This document shows, piece after piece, positions 27,604 to 35,512 of a stretch of 61,818 bases of DNA. This DNA is from Roseomonas sp. GC11 (GTDB lineage: Bacteria > Pseudomonadota > Alphaproteobacteria > Acetobacterales > Acetobacteraceae). Positions within the stretch are counted from its first letter, which is position 1. Every line of letters starts with the position of its first letter. Below the pieces are notes generated by a model. The model had not been told where the DNA came from. It was given only the letters and a program-made list of their open reading frames with translations, and ran no database searches. Position numbers and translations under genes: made by a program. The stretch is from the NCBI RefSeq assembly GCF_024437745.1, contig NZ_JANFNY010000025.1:1-61818 (forward strand), in the 5' to 3' direction.

Positions 27604-27882
27604 ATGGACCAGCCCGCCCCCGTTCTTCATTTCCCGCAGCTGCCGGAGGACCGGCTCCGCCTGGCGCTGCGCAAGCTGGAAACCGCGCTGGCGCAGCAGG
27701 CGGCGGCGGTGGCCGAGTTCCGCAGCAACCTGCAGACGCTGCGCGACGCGACCAGCAGCCTCTCGGTGCAGGTCAACCGCTATCACGACACGCTGGGGCA
27801 GACGGCGCAGAAGGCGCGCGAGGCGCATGACAAGGCGCGCGAGCTGGAGCGCACCGCCGAGAAGATGGCTGCGCTGGGCTGA
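27604..27882 (+). CDS. Small coiled-coil protein of unknown function
   Basis: These 92 residues have no signal peptide or membrane span. From about residue 18 to the end the protein is a continuous Ala/Leu/Gln-rich heptad-like helix (LALRKLETALAQQAAAVAEF, then KAREAHDKARELERTAEKMAAL). No catalytic motif or cysteine is present. The 187 bp upstream are unusually AT-rich for this genome (runs of T, CTGTTAAC...CAACAG at 27563-27583), suggesting a regulated promoter shared with the divergent Hsp70-like gene. Function not recognised. Confidence 0.65.
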   Translation: MDQPAPVLHFPQLPEDRLRLALRKLETALAQQAAAVAEFRSNLQTLRDATSSLSVQVNRYHDTLGQTAQKAREAHDKARELERTAEKMAALG

Positions 27883-27942
27883 AAAGCCTGTGATCCGGCC
27901 GGGCCGCGGGGGCAATGCCCCCGGAGCCCGGCCGGAGTCATG

Positions 27943-28049
27943 TCATGCGGCCTTCGGCCGCAGGCTCATCTCAAGCGGCCTTCGGCCGCAGACACGTCTC
28001 AAGCGGCCCTCGGCCGCAGGCTCGTCTCAAGCGGCCTTCGGCCGCAGGC
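27943..28049. repeat. Four tandem 28-bp units repeating the 3' end of the mlrC-like gene
   Basis: Units begin at 27943, 27971, 27999 and 28027. Each carries TCAAGCGGCCTTCGGCCGCA (first unit TCATG, third with one T-to-C change), including the hairpin GCGGCC/GGCCGC. The last unit is the actual end of the mlrC-like gene on the minus strand, including its TGA; the three others are reiterations beyond the stop. They may act as stacked terminators between convergent genes. There are no unique spacers, so this is not a CRISPR array. Confidence 0.85.
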
Positions 28050-29514
28050 GCAGCCCCGGCCGCAGCCGGGTGAAGGGCAGCGTGGAGGGATCGGCCAGCA
28101 CCGGACCCGGCGCCGCCACCACCAGCACCTCCTCCGCGATCGGCTGGAAATCCGCGCGGAAGTGAACGCTGCTTTTCAGCGCAAGAATTTTTTCCCGTGC
28201 CGGTTCGATGCCCAGGTGGCGGAACAGCGCCTGATCATGGGCCTGCATCTTGCGGGTCACCACGATCACCTTCACCGGCCCGATGGCGATCAGGGCCGAG
28301 GGGCCGAGATCGGCCGGGTTGCCCGCGCTCATCGGCCCCGTGCAGGTGAAGCGGCCATCCGTGAGGCGCAGCACCAGCGCGGTGACGGCCAGCGGCACGC
28401 CATCCGATTTTCCGCCCAGGCTCAGGGAAAGTTCCGCGCCCTCCCCGGCGGCATGGCAGGCGGCGGCGCTCTCCGCATCGTTGATCAGGCCCAGCACGGC
28501 ATCGGCCTGCTGCGCCACCAGTTCGGCCAGCAGGCCGGTGGTGTCGCCATGGCCGCCGCCGCCGGGATTGTCCTGCGTATCCGCCAGGATGACAGGCTTC
28601 GCCGCCTGGGCCGCGATGGCCCTGGCGCGCGCCACGCCTTCCGCCGCCGGCAGGGCGCTGCCGGCGAAGAGGGGTTCGCGCTCCTCCAGCACCGCGAGCA
28701 AGGCATCCGCGGCGGAATCGGCCGCCGCCTGATCCGCCGCGTAGCAGGCCAGGGCCACGCCGCAATCAGCGAAATCGGCATAGGGGAAGCCGAAGCAGAA
28801 GCCGAGTTCGGCCACGCCGGGCTTCTCGGCCAGGGCGGCGCGGGCGGCCATGACGCCCTGCATCGGCTCGACCATCGTGCATTGCGTGGTCAGCGGCATC
28901 CAGTAATCCGCCTGCCGGAAGGCCCGGGCGAAAGGCGCGCCGCGCCGGATGCGCTCCATCAGCAGGGTGAAGGCGCGCGCCCCGGCGGCCTTCATGTCCA
29001 CATGCGGATAGGTGCGGAAGGGCACCAGCGCATCGGCCAGCACCACCATCTGCGCCGTCAGGTTGCAGTGCGGATCCAGGCTGGCGGTGACGGGCACATC
29101 CGGCCCGACGATGGCGCGCACGCGGCGCAGCACCTCGCCTTCGGCATCGGGGAAAGCCTCCGCCACCATGGCGCCGTGCAGGTCGAGATAGACGCCATCC
29201 AGCGGCCCCTCGTCGAGCGCCGCCACCAGTTCGTCCACCAGCGCGGCGCTGATGCGCTCGAAGGCATTGTTGGTGACGGGGCCTGCGGGATTGGCGAAAC
29301 ACCAGGCCAGCGGCACCAGTGCCACGCCCCCCATCGCCTCGGCCGCGGCGATGGCGCCGGCGGCGGGGGCAGAGGTGGGGCGCAGCGCCTCAATCAGCCC
29401 AGCGCCGCGCTGGAAGGGCGGGAAGCCGCCGGGCCTGCGGAAATCCTCCCAGGCCGTGGCGCGGGGGGCGAAGGAGTGGCTTTCATGCAGGAAGCCGCCC
29501 AGGGCGATGCGCAT
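28027..29514 (-). CDS. mlrC: M81-family metallopeptidase (MlrC-like)
   Basis: This 495-residue protein starts MRIALGGFLHESHSFAP, the MlrC opening. It has GVYLDLHGAMVAE, SLDPHCNLTAQMV, FRTYPHVDMKAAG and ADTQDNPGGGGHGDTT, the conserved histidine/aspartate segments of the family. MlrC cleaves the last intermediate of microcystin breakdown, but most family members are found in unrelated bacteria and act on other peptides or amides. It is the last of a seven-gene leftward operon, beginning 2 bp after the preceding gene's stop. The final residues GLRLRPKAA come from the tandem repeat that follows. Confidence 0.87.
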   Translation of the reverse strand: MRIALGGFLHESHSFAPRATAWEDFRRPGGFPPFQRGAGLIEALRPTSAPAAGAIAAAEAMGGVALVPLAWCFANPAGPVTNNAFERISAALVDELVAALDEGPLDGVYLDLHGAMVAEAFPDAEGEVLRRVRAIVGPDVPVTASLDPHCNLTAQMVVLADALVPFRTYPHVDMKAAGARAFTLLMERIRRGAPFARAFRQADYWMPLTTQCTMVEPMQGVMAARAALAEKPGVAELGFCFGFPYADFADCGVALACYAADQAAADSAADALLAVLEEREPLFAGSALPAAEGVARARAIAAQAAKPVILADTQDNPGGGGHGDTTGLLAELVAQQADAVLGLINDAESAAACHAAGEGAELSLSLGGKSDGVPLAVTALVLRLTDGRFTCTGPMSAGNPADLGPSALIAIGPVKVIVVTRKMQAHDQALFRHLGIEPAREKILALKSSVHFRADFQPIAEEVLVVAAPGPVLADPSTLPFTRLRPGLRLRPKAA

Positions 29515-29516
29515 TC

Positions 29517-30767
29517 TTATCCTCCCGGAACGCGGTTGGCGGTGGCCAGCACGGCATCGGCCAGCACCACCAGCCCCGCTTCGGCCCAGGCGGGGGTGAT
29601 CGCCTCGGCCTCGTTGTGGCTGATGCCCCCTTCGCAGGGGACAAAGATCATCGCCGTCGGCACGCGGCGCGCGACATAGACGGCATCATGGCCGATGCCC
29701 GTGGGCATGGTGCGGAAGGGCAGGCCCCGCCCCTGCGCCGCGACGCGCAGCGCCTCGACCAGCGAAGGGTCGAAGGGCGTCAGCGGAAACTCCCAGAAAT
29801 CCGTGACGCTGACGGCAAGGTTGCGCCGGGCGGCGATGGCGCCGGCACGCTGGCGGAAAGCCGCGCCCATGGCGGCGAGCTGGCGCGGATCGCCATGGCG
29901 CAGATCGACGCTGAACCAGACGCGGCTCGGCACGACGTTGCGGCTGTCCGGCGTGACGAGCAGGCGCCCCACCGTGCCCCGCCCATCGCCGCCGGCGGCC
30001 AGCGCCACCTCTTCCACCGCCTGCACCATAAGGGCGGCGGCGACCATGGCATCGCGGCGCGGGCCCATGGCGGAGCCGGCATGGGCATCCTCGCCCTCCA
30101 CCGTGACATCCAGCCAGAGCTGCGCCAGCGCCCTGTCCACGACGCCCACGGGAATGCCCTCCGCCTCCAGCAGCGGCCCCTGCTCGATATGCAGTTCGAA
30201 GTAAGCGCCGAGGCTTTGCAGCGCGGCGGGATCGGCCTCGCCCTGCCAGCCGATGCGGCGCAATTCCTCGCCGAAGACGGCGCCGGCAGGATCGGTCTTC
30301 GCCATCACCTCGGCCTCGGAGAAGAGGCCCATGGCGACGCCGCTGCCCATCATCGGCGGGGAGAAGCGCGCGCCTTCCTCATTCGTCCAGTTGACCAGGA
30401 CGATCGGCGCCTCCGTCTCCGTGCCGGATTCATGGAGGGCGCGCAGCACCTCCAGCCCGGCGAGAACGCCCAGCACGCCATCGAACTTGCCGCCGGTGGG
30501 CTGGGTGTCGAGATGGCTGCCCATGGCGACGGCGGCGCGGGCGGGGTCCCTGCCCTCACGCCGGATGATCATGTTGCCGACGCGGTCCACCGTGACGCCG
30601 CAGCCGATTTCCTCCGCCCAGCGGCGCAGCAGAGCCCGGCCCTCGCCATCCAGATCCGTCAGGGTCTGGCGGTTGCAGCCGCCCTTCGGCGTGCCGCCGA
30701 TGCGCGCCATCGCCATCAGGCTGTCCCAGAGCCGGGCGCCGGAGACGGGGAGATTGCCGCCGCTCAC
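29517..30767 (-). CDS. M20-family amidohydrolase (N-carbamoyl-amino-acid hydrolase/allantoate amidohydrolase type)
   Basis: This protein has 416 residues from GTG 30767, which overlaps the upstream stop as GTGA; an ATG 24 bp earlier is in frame but less well placed. Di-metal motifs of the HyuC/AllC group are clear: MGSHLDTQPTGGKFDGVLGV, NWTNEEGARFSP and LHIEQGPLLE. GIGHDAVYVARRVPTAMIFVP is also typical. The group hydrolyses N-carbamoyl-L-amino acids, ureidopropionate or allantoate; the exact substrate is open. The operon suggests a substrate brought in by the adjacent ABC importer. Confidence 0.87.
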   Translation of the reverse strand: MSGGNLPVSGARLWDSLMAMARIGGTPKGGCNRQTLTDLDGEGRALLRRWAEEIGCGVTVDRVGNMIIRREGRDPARAAVAMGSHLDTQPTGGKFDGVLGVLAGLEVLRALHESGTETEAPIVLVNWTNEEGARFSPPMMGSGVAMGLFSEAEVMAKTDPAGAVFGEELRRIGWQGEADPAALQSLGAYFELHIEQGPLLEAEGIPVGVVDRALAQLWLDVTVEGEDAHAGSAMGPRRDAMVAAALMVQAVEEVALAAGGDGRGTVGRLLVTPDSRNVVPSRVWFSVDLRHGDPRQLAAMGAAFRQRAGAIAARRNLAVSVTDFWEFPLTPFDPSLVEALRVAAQGRGLPFRTMPTGIGHDAVYVARRVPTAMIFVPCEGGISHNEAEAITPAWAEAGLVVLADAVLATANRVPGG

Positions 30768-32056
30768 GGCAGCTTCTCCACGCCGCACCATTCGGCCATG
30801 GTCAGGGCGATGGTGCGGGTGGTGGCGTGGAAACTCTCCAGCCCGACGCTTTCATCAATGCCGTGGATGGCATCGGCGTCAGGCCCGAAGCAGGCCACGG
30901 GCGTGTCCTGGTAGAGGGTGAAGAAGCGCCCATCGGTCAGGCCGGAGGCGGGGTAGTCGCGCAGCTCATGCCCGTTGGTCTCGGCGAAGTTCCGCCGCAC
31001 CATCTGCACGATCGGCGCCTGCTGGTCGAAGACGCAGGGGTCGGCCATGAAGCCACCGAATTCCAGCTTCAGCTGCGCGCCGCGCAGGCGGGAATCCTGC
31101 GCCGCCTCGGCCACGATGCGCTCGATATCCGCCTTCACCTGGCGGGCGGTGTTGCCCACCATGATGCCGACGCGCAGGCCGATCTTCGCGCGGGTCGGCA
31201 CGGAGCTGTTCCACTCGCCGCCCTGCACCGTGCCGAAATTGACATTCACCGGGTGGTTCACGCCGAAGAAGCTGGGATGGATGTTCTCGGCGCGGTTGGC
31301 CTCCGCCTCGTATTCCTTGAAGCGCTGGGCGATGACATAGGCGGCCTCGATGGCGTTCACGCCGGCCTGCATCTCCCGCACATGGGCCGGGCGGCCGGTG
31401 ACGGTGACCCAGGCCCAGACCACGCCAACCTCGGCCGTGTAGATTCCTTCGACCCCCGGCCCTGGCTCGGGAATGATGACGGCGTCGCATTTCGGCAGCG
31501 CCAGCATGCAGGCCAGCGCGCCATTGCCGGTGCATTCCTCCTCGATGACGGACTGGAACTGCACCTCCGCCGCCGGCTGCAGACCCGCGAGCTGCAGCGC
31601 GCGGAAGGCCATGACGTTGGAGATATCCCCCGCCTTCATGTCACCCGCGCCACGGCCATACATGCGGCCATTGCGGATGGAGGGCTCATAAGGCGGCGTC
31701 GCCCAGATCTCGGCGGCGCCTTCCGGCACCACATCGACATGGCCTTGCAGCACGAGGCTGCGGCCCCTGCGCTCACGCGGGGTGAAGACCGCCGCCACAT
31801 TGTCCCGCCCGCTGTAAGACATCAGCGGGGGGGAGAAGCCAGGATGCGCGGCGAGCGCTTCCGGCACCGTGGGAATCCGCCGCGGGGCGAGGCCGAGCGC
31901 GGCATAGTTGCGCGCCATTTCCTCCAGCGCGCCAGCCTCGTTGCCCAGGGTGGAGGGGTAGCGGACCAGGCGCTCCAGCGCCGCGATGGCCTCTCCTTCC
32001 AGCGCCTGCACGGCATCGAGAATGGCACGGCGGACGCCGGGATCGAGAGCAGACAT
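30764..32056 (-). CDS. M20-family deacylase (ArgE/DapE type)
   Basis: This 430-residue zinc hydrolase has LQGHVDVVPEG, MYGRGAGDMKAGDISNVMAF and SVIEEECTGNGALACML for metal binding and catalysis, and a dimerisation domain in between (GRPAHVREMQAGVNAIEAA). It belongs to the acetylornithine deacetylase/succinyl-diaminopimelate desuccinylase family, but genomic context argues for catabolic deacylation and not for arginine or lysine synthesis. It lies 10 bp after the ATPase gene of the peptide importer and overlaps the next hydrolase. Confidence 0.87.
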   Translation of the reverse strand: MSALDPGVRRAILDAVQALEGEAIAALERLVRYPSTLGNEAGALEEMARNYAALGLAPRRIPTVPEALAAHPGFSPPLMSYSGRDNVAAVFTPRERRGRSLVLQGHVDVVPEGAAEIWATPPYEPSIRNGRMYGRGAGDMKAGDISNVMAFRALQLAGLQPAAEVQFQSVIEEECTGNGALACMLALPKCDAVIIPEPGPGVEGIYTAEVGVVWAWVTVTGRPAHVREMQAGVNAIEAAYVIAQRFKEYEAEANRAENIHPSFFGVNHPVNVNFGTVQGGEWNSSVPTRAKIGLRVGIMVGNTARQVKADIERIVAEAAQDSRLRGAQLKLEFGGFMADPCVFDQQAPIVQMVRRNFAETNGHELRDYPASGLTDGRFFTLYQDTPVACFGPDADAIHGIDESVGLESFHATTRTIALTMAEWCGVEKLP

Positions 32057-32066
32057 GGTCAGTCCT

Positions 32067-33677
32067 TCAGGCAGGTGTCAGCACCGGTGGGGTCCAGCCC
32101 CGGCCGGGAATGCTGTCGAGCAGGGCGCGCGTATAGGCGTGGCGCGGGGCGCCGAAGACCTCGGCGGTCGGCCCCTGCTCGACGATGGCGCCGCGCTGCA
32201 TGACGGCGATGCGGTCGCAGATCTGCGCGGCGACGCGCAGGTCATGCGTGATGAACAACATGGTCAGGCCCAGGCGCTGGCGGATTTCCGCCAGCAGGTC
32301 GAGCACCTGCGCCTGGACGGAGACATCCAGCGCGGAGACCGGCTCATCGGCGATGAGCAGTTCCGGCTGCATGGCCAGCGCGCGGGCGAGACCGATGCGC
32401 TGCCGCTGCCCGCCGCTGAACTCGTGCGGGAAGCGCTCCATCGCCGAGGGATCGAGCCGCACCAGCCGCAGCAGGTCGAGCGCGCGCTGCCGCGCCTCTT
32501 CCACGCTGACACCGTGGGTGACAGGGCCTTCCATGATCGCATCGCCCACCCTGCGGCGCGGGTTGAGCGAGGCATAGGGGTCCTGAAACACCATCTGGAT
32601 GCGGCGCCGGTAGGGCAGCCAGCCCTGGCGCGAGAGCGGGCGGAGATCCTTGCCATGGAACAGGATTTCGCCGGCTTCCGGTTCCACCAGGCGCACCACG
32701 CAGCGCGCCAGGGTGGATTTGCCGGAGCCGCTCTCGCCGACCAGGCCCAGCGTCTCGCCCTTGTTCAGGGTGAAGTCGGCATCGTGGATGGCCTTCACCG
32801 TGGCGCGCGCGCCGAACCAGCCGCCGCGCTGGTAGGTCTTGGTGACGCCCTTCAGCGACAGCACCGGCATGGGCCGGATGGGCGCACGCTCCGGCGCCGC
32901 GCCATGCGGCACGGCGGCGATCAGCGCGCGGGTATAGGGATGGCGCGGCGCGTTCAGCACCTGTGCCGCCGGCCCCTGCTCGACGATGCGGCCATGCTGC
33001 ATCACCGCCACGCGGTCGGCAATCTCCGCCACCACACCGAAATCATGGGTGATGAACATGACGCCCATGCCCTTGCGCGACTGGATCTCGCGGATCAGGC
33101 GCAGGATCTGCATCTGCGTCGTCACGTCGAGCGCCGTGGTCGGCTCATCGGCGATGAGCAGCGCGGGCTCGAGCGCCAGGGCCATGGCGATCATCACGCG
33201 CTGCCGCTGGCCACCGGAGAGGCGGAAGGGGTGCATGCGCGCGATCGCCGCCGGGTCCGGCAGGTTCACCGCCGCCAGGAGTTCCGGCACGCGCGCCCTG
33301 GCCTCCGCCGCGCGGCCATGCACGGCCAGCGCCTCGGCGATCTGGTCCCCCACCTTCATCAGCGGGTTCAGCGCCGTCATCGGCTCCTGGAACACCATCG
33401 CCATGCGGCGGCCCCGGCGGGAGCGCAGCGCCTCGGCCGAAAGGCCCAGCACATCCTCGCCCTCGAAGGTGATACGGCCGGATTTCACCTTCAGCGTCTT
33501 GGGCAGCAGGCCCATCACCGTATTGGCGGTGATCGACTTGCCCGAGCCGCTTTCACCGACGACACAGAGAATCTCGCCGGCATCGAGATGCAGCGACAGA
33601 TCCTCGACGGCATGCGGCCGGTCGGCGCCCGGCGGCAGAGCAACCGTGAGAGAATCGACGGTCAGCAGACGGGTCAT
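32067..33677 (-). CDS. Peptide/opine-type ABC importer ATPase, two fused ATPase domains (DppD-DppF type)
   Basis: This 536-residue protein from ATG 33677 holds two complete ABC domains. The first has Walker A GESGSGKSI and signature LSGGQRQRVMIAMALALEP; the second has Walker A GESGSGKST and FSGGQRQRIGLARALAMQP. Each is followed by the oligopeptide-specific C-terminal extension (RHPYTRALIAAVPHG; RHAYTRALLDSIPGRG). One fused chain replaces the usual DppD and DppF pair. It overlaps the permease gene as ATGA. Confidence 0.93.
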   Translation of the reverse strand: MTRLLTVDSLTVALPPGADRPHAVEDLSLHLDAGEILCVVGESGSGKSITANTVMGLLPKTLKVKSGRITFEGEDVLGLSAEALRSRRGRRMAMVFQEPMTALNPLMKVGDQIAEALAVHGRAAEARARVPELLAAVNLPDPAAIARMHPFRLSGGQRQRVMIAMALALEPALLIADEPTTALDVTTQMQILRLIREIQSRKGMGVMFITHDFGVVAEIADRVAVMQHGRIVEQGPAAQVLNAPRHPYTRALIAAVPHGAAPERAPIRPMPVLSLKGVTKTYQRGGWFGARATVKAIHDADFTLNKGETLGLVGESGSGKSTLARCVVRLVEPEAGEILFHGKDLRPLSRQGWLPYRRRIQMVFQDPYASLNPRRRVGDAIMEGPVTHGVSVEEARQRALDLLRLVRLDPSAMERFPHEFSGGQRQRIGLARALAMQPELLIADEPVSALDVSVQAQVLDLLAEIRQRLGLTMLFITHDLRVAAQICDRIAVMQRGAIVEQGPTAEVFGAPRHAYTRALLDSIPGRGWTPPVLTPA

Positions 33678-34519
33678 GCCTTCCCCCCGCGGTTGCGCGC
33701 CAGGCGCGGATTGAGCGCGTCGGACAGGCCCTCGCCCACGAGATTGAGCGAGAGCACGGTGAGGAAGATGGCAATGCCGGGAAAGACGCTCATCCACCAT
33801 GCCATGCGGATCACGCTGCGCCCGGAGCCGATGAGGAAGCCCCAGGACATCATGTTGGGATCACCAAGGCCCAGGAAGGACAGCGCGCTTTCCAGCAGGA
33901 TGGCCGAGGCCACCATCAGCGAGGACAGCACGACAATGGGTGACAGCGCATTGGGCAGGATGTCGCCCACCACGATGGACAGGCGCGACTTGCCGAGCAC
34001 CTCGGCCGCCTGAACGAATTCGCGCGAGCGCAGGGACAGAAACTCGGCGCGCACCACCCGCGCCACGGGCGGCCAGGACACCACGGCGATGGCGAAGACA
34101 ATGGACCCGATGCTCGGCGTGAAGATGGCGACGAGGAGAATGGCCAGCACGAAGCTCGGGATGGTCTGGAAGAATTCGGTGAAGCGCATCACCACGTCAT
34201 CCGCCACGCCGCCGAGATAGCCCGCGACGGCGCCCAGGCTGACGCCGATGGCCAGCGCGGCGACGGTGGACACCGCCCCCACCAGCAGCGAGACGCGCGC
34301 GCCATGGGCGATGCCGGCGGCGACATCGCGCCCCAGGCTGTCCGTGCCAAGCAGCATGCCCATCTCGCCCGGCGGGGCGAAGGGCATGCCCGCCATGTCC
34401 CACGGGCTGCCGGGGAAAAGCACCGGCGCCAGCACGGCCAGCAGCAGCACCAGCAGCAGCACCGCCAGACCCACCACGGCCCCGCGGTTGCGGCGGAAGT
34501 TGCGCCAGAATTCCTTCAT
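33674..34519 (-). CDS. Peptide-type ABC importer permease (DppC type)
   Basis: This 281-residue inner-membrane protein from ATG 34519 has an N-terminal span (GLAVLLLVLLLAVLAPVLF), then the loop GTDSLGRDVAAGIAHGARVS typical of DppC/OppC. Five more spans follow, with the EAA coupling loop around EFVQAAEVLGKSRLSIVVGDILPN. It pairs with the DppB-type permease that ends 4 bp into its start (ATGA). Confidence 0.93.
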   Translation of the reverse strand: MKEFWRNFRRNRGAVVGLAVLLLVLLLAVLAPVLFPGSPWDMAGMPFAPPGEMGMLLGTDSLGRDVAAGIAHGARVSLLVGAVSTVAALAIGVSLGAVAGYLGGVADDVVMRFTEFFQTIPSFVLAILLVAIFTPSIGSIVFAIAVVSWPPVARVVRAEFLSLRSREFVQAAEVLGKSRLSIVVGDILPNALSPIVVLSSLMVASAILLESALSFLGLGDPNMMSWGFLIGSGRSVIRMAWWMSVFPGIAIFLTVLSLNLVGEGLSDALNPRLARNRGGKA

Positions 34520-35502
34520 CGGGCCACCTCCACGCGCGGATCGACGATGGCGTAAAGAAGATCCGTGATCAGGTTGAACAGCACCACCATCACGCTGGTG
34601 CAGAAGAACACGCCGAGCAGCACCTGATAGTCGCGCGCCAGCAGCGCCTCGAAGGCCAGGCGGCCGATGCCGGGCCAGGCGAAGACCGTCTCCACCAGGA
34701 TGGACCCACCGATCAGCTGCCCCGCCTGGATGCCGGCGAAGGTGATGACCGGCAGCAGCGCATTGCGCAGAATATGCCGCCGCAGGATGCGCCCTTCCGG
34801 CACGCCCTTGGCCCGCGCGGTCTTGACGAAATCCTGGTCCGCCACCTCCAGCATCGTCGCGCGCGAGAGGCGGGCATAGACGGCAACATAGAACAGCCCG
34901 AGCGTCAGCCCCGGCAGCAGCAGGTGCTTCGCCACATCCAGCACCGCCGCGATGCCGTGCAGCTCGACACCCACCGAGGCCATGCCAAAGGACGGCAGCC
35001 ATTCCAGCGCCACGCTGAACAGCAGCACCAGCATCAGCCCCACCCAGAACAGCGGCGTGGCGTAGAAAGTCAGCGCCAGGATGGTGATGATCGAATCCCC
35101 CCAGGTGCCGACGCGGCGCGCCGCCAGCGCGCCCATCGCCACGCCGACGCTGATGGCGAAGACGAAGGCTGCGCCCGTCAGCAGCAGCGTCGCCGGCAGG
35201 CGGTCCAGCAGCAGCGCCGCGACCGAAACCTGCTGGCGATGGCTGAATCCGAGATCGAGCGTCAGCACGCCCTTCAGATAAAGCCAGAGCTGCACGTAAA
35301 GCGGCTGGTCCAGGCCGAACTGCGCGCGCAACTGGGCCAGGAACTTGGCATCGGCCGCGCCGGACTGCCCGGCGATGATGCTCGCCGGGTCGCCGGGTGC
35401 GGCATGGATCAGGAAGAAATTGCAGACGACGATCGCCAGGATGACGACCGCCGCCTTCACGGCACGGGCCAGCAGAAAGGCCGGCAGCCTCGACAGTTCC
35501 AT
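34516..35502 (-). CDS. Peptide-type ABC importer permease (DppB type)
   Basis: This 328-residue membrane protein from ATG 35502 has six spans, the periplasmic loop PGDPASIIAGQSG and LRAQFGLDQPLYVQL near the N-terminus, and the coupling loop FVKTARAKGVPEGRILRRHILRNALLP, all standard for DppB/OppB. The start is 10 bp after the binding-protein gene. The frame extends further upstream, but only over the 3' end of that gene. Confidence 0.93.
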   Translation of the reverse strand: MELSRLPAFLLARAVKAAVVILAIVVCNFFLIHAAPGDPASIIAGQSGAADAKFLAQLRAQFGLDQPLYVQLWLYLKGVLTLDLGFSHRQQVSVAALLLDRLPATLLLTGAAFVFAISVGVAMGALAARRVGTWGDSIITILALTFYATPLFWVGLMLVLLFSVALEWLPSFGMASVGVELHGIAAVLDVAKHLLLPGLTLGLFYVAVYARLSRATMLEVADQDFVKTARAKGVPEGRILRRHILRNALLPVITFAGIQAGQLIGGSILVETVFAWPGIGRLAFEALLARDYQVLLGVFFCTSVMVVLFNLITDLLYAIVDPRVEVAR

Positions 35503-35512
35503 GCCGCTGCGA

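Noticed and set aside
27943-28049. Possible CRISPR array (28-bp period)
   Set aside because: The repeats are directly adjacent with no unique spacers, include a gene end, and no cas gene is near.
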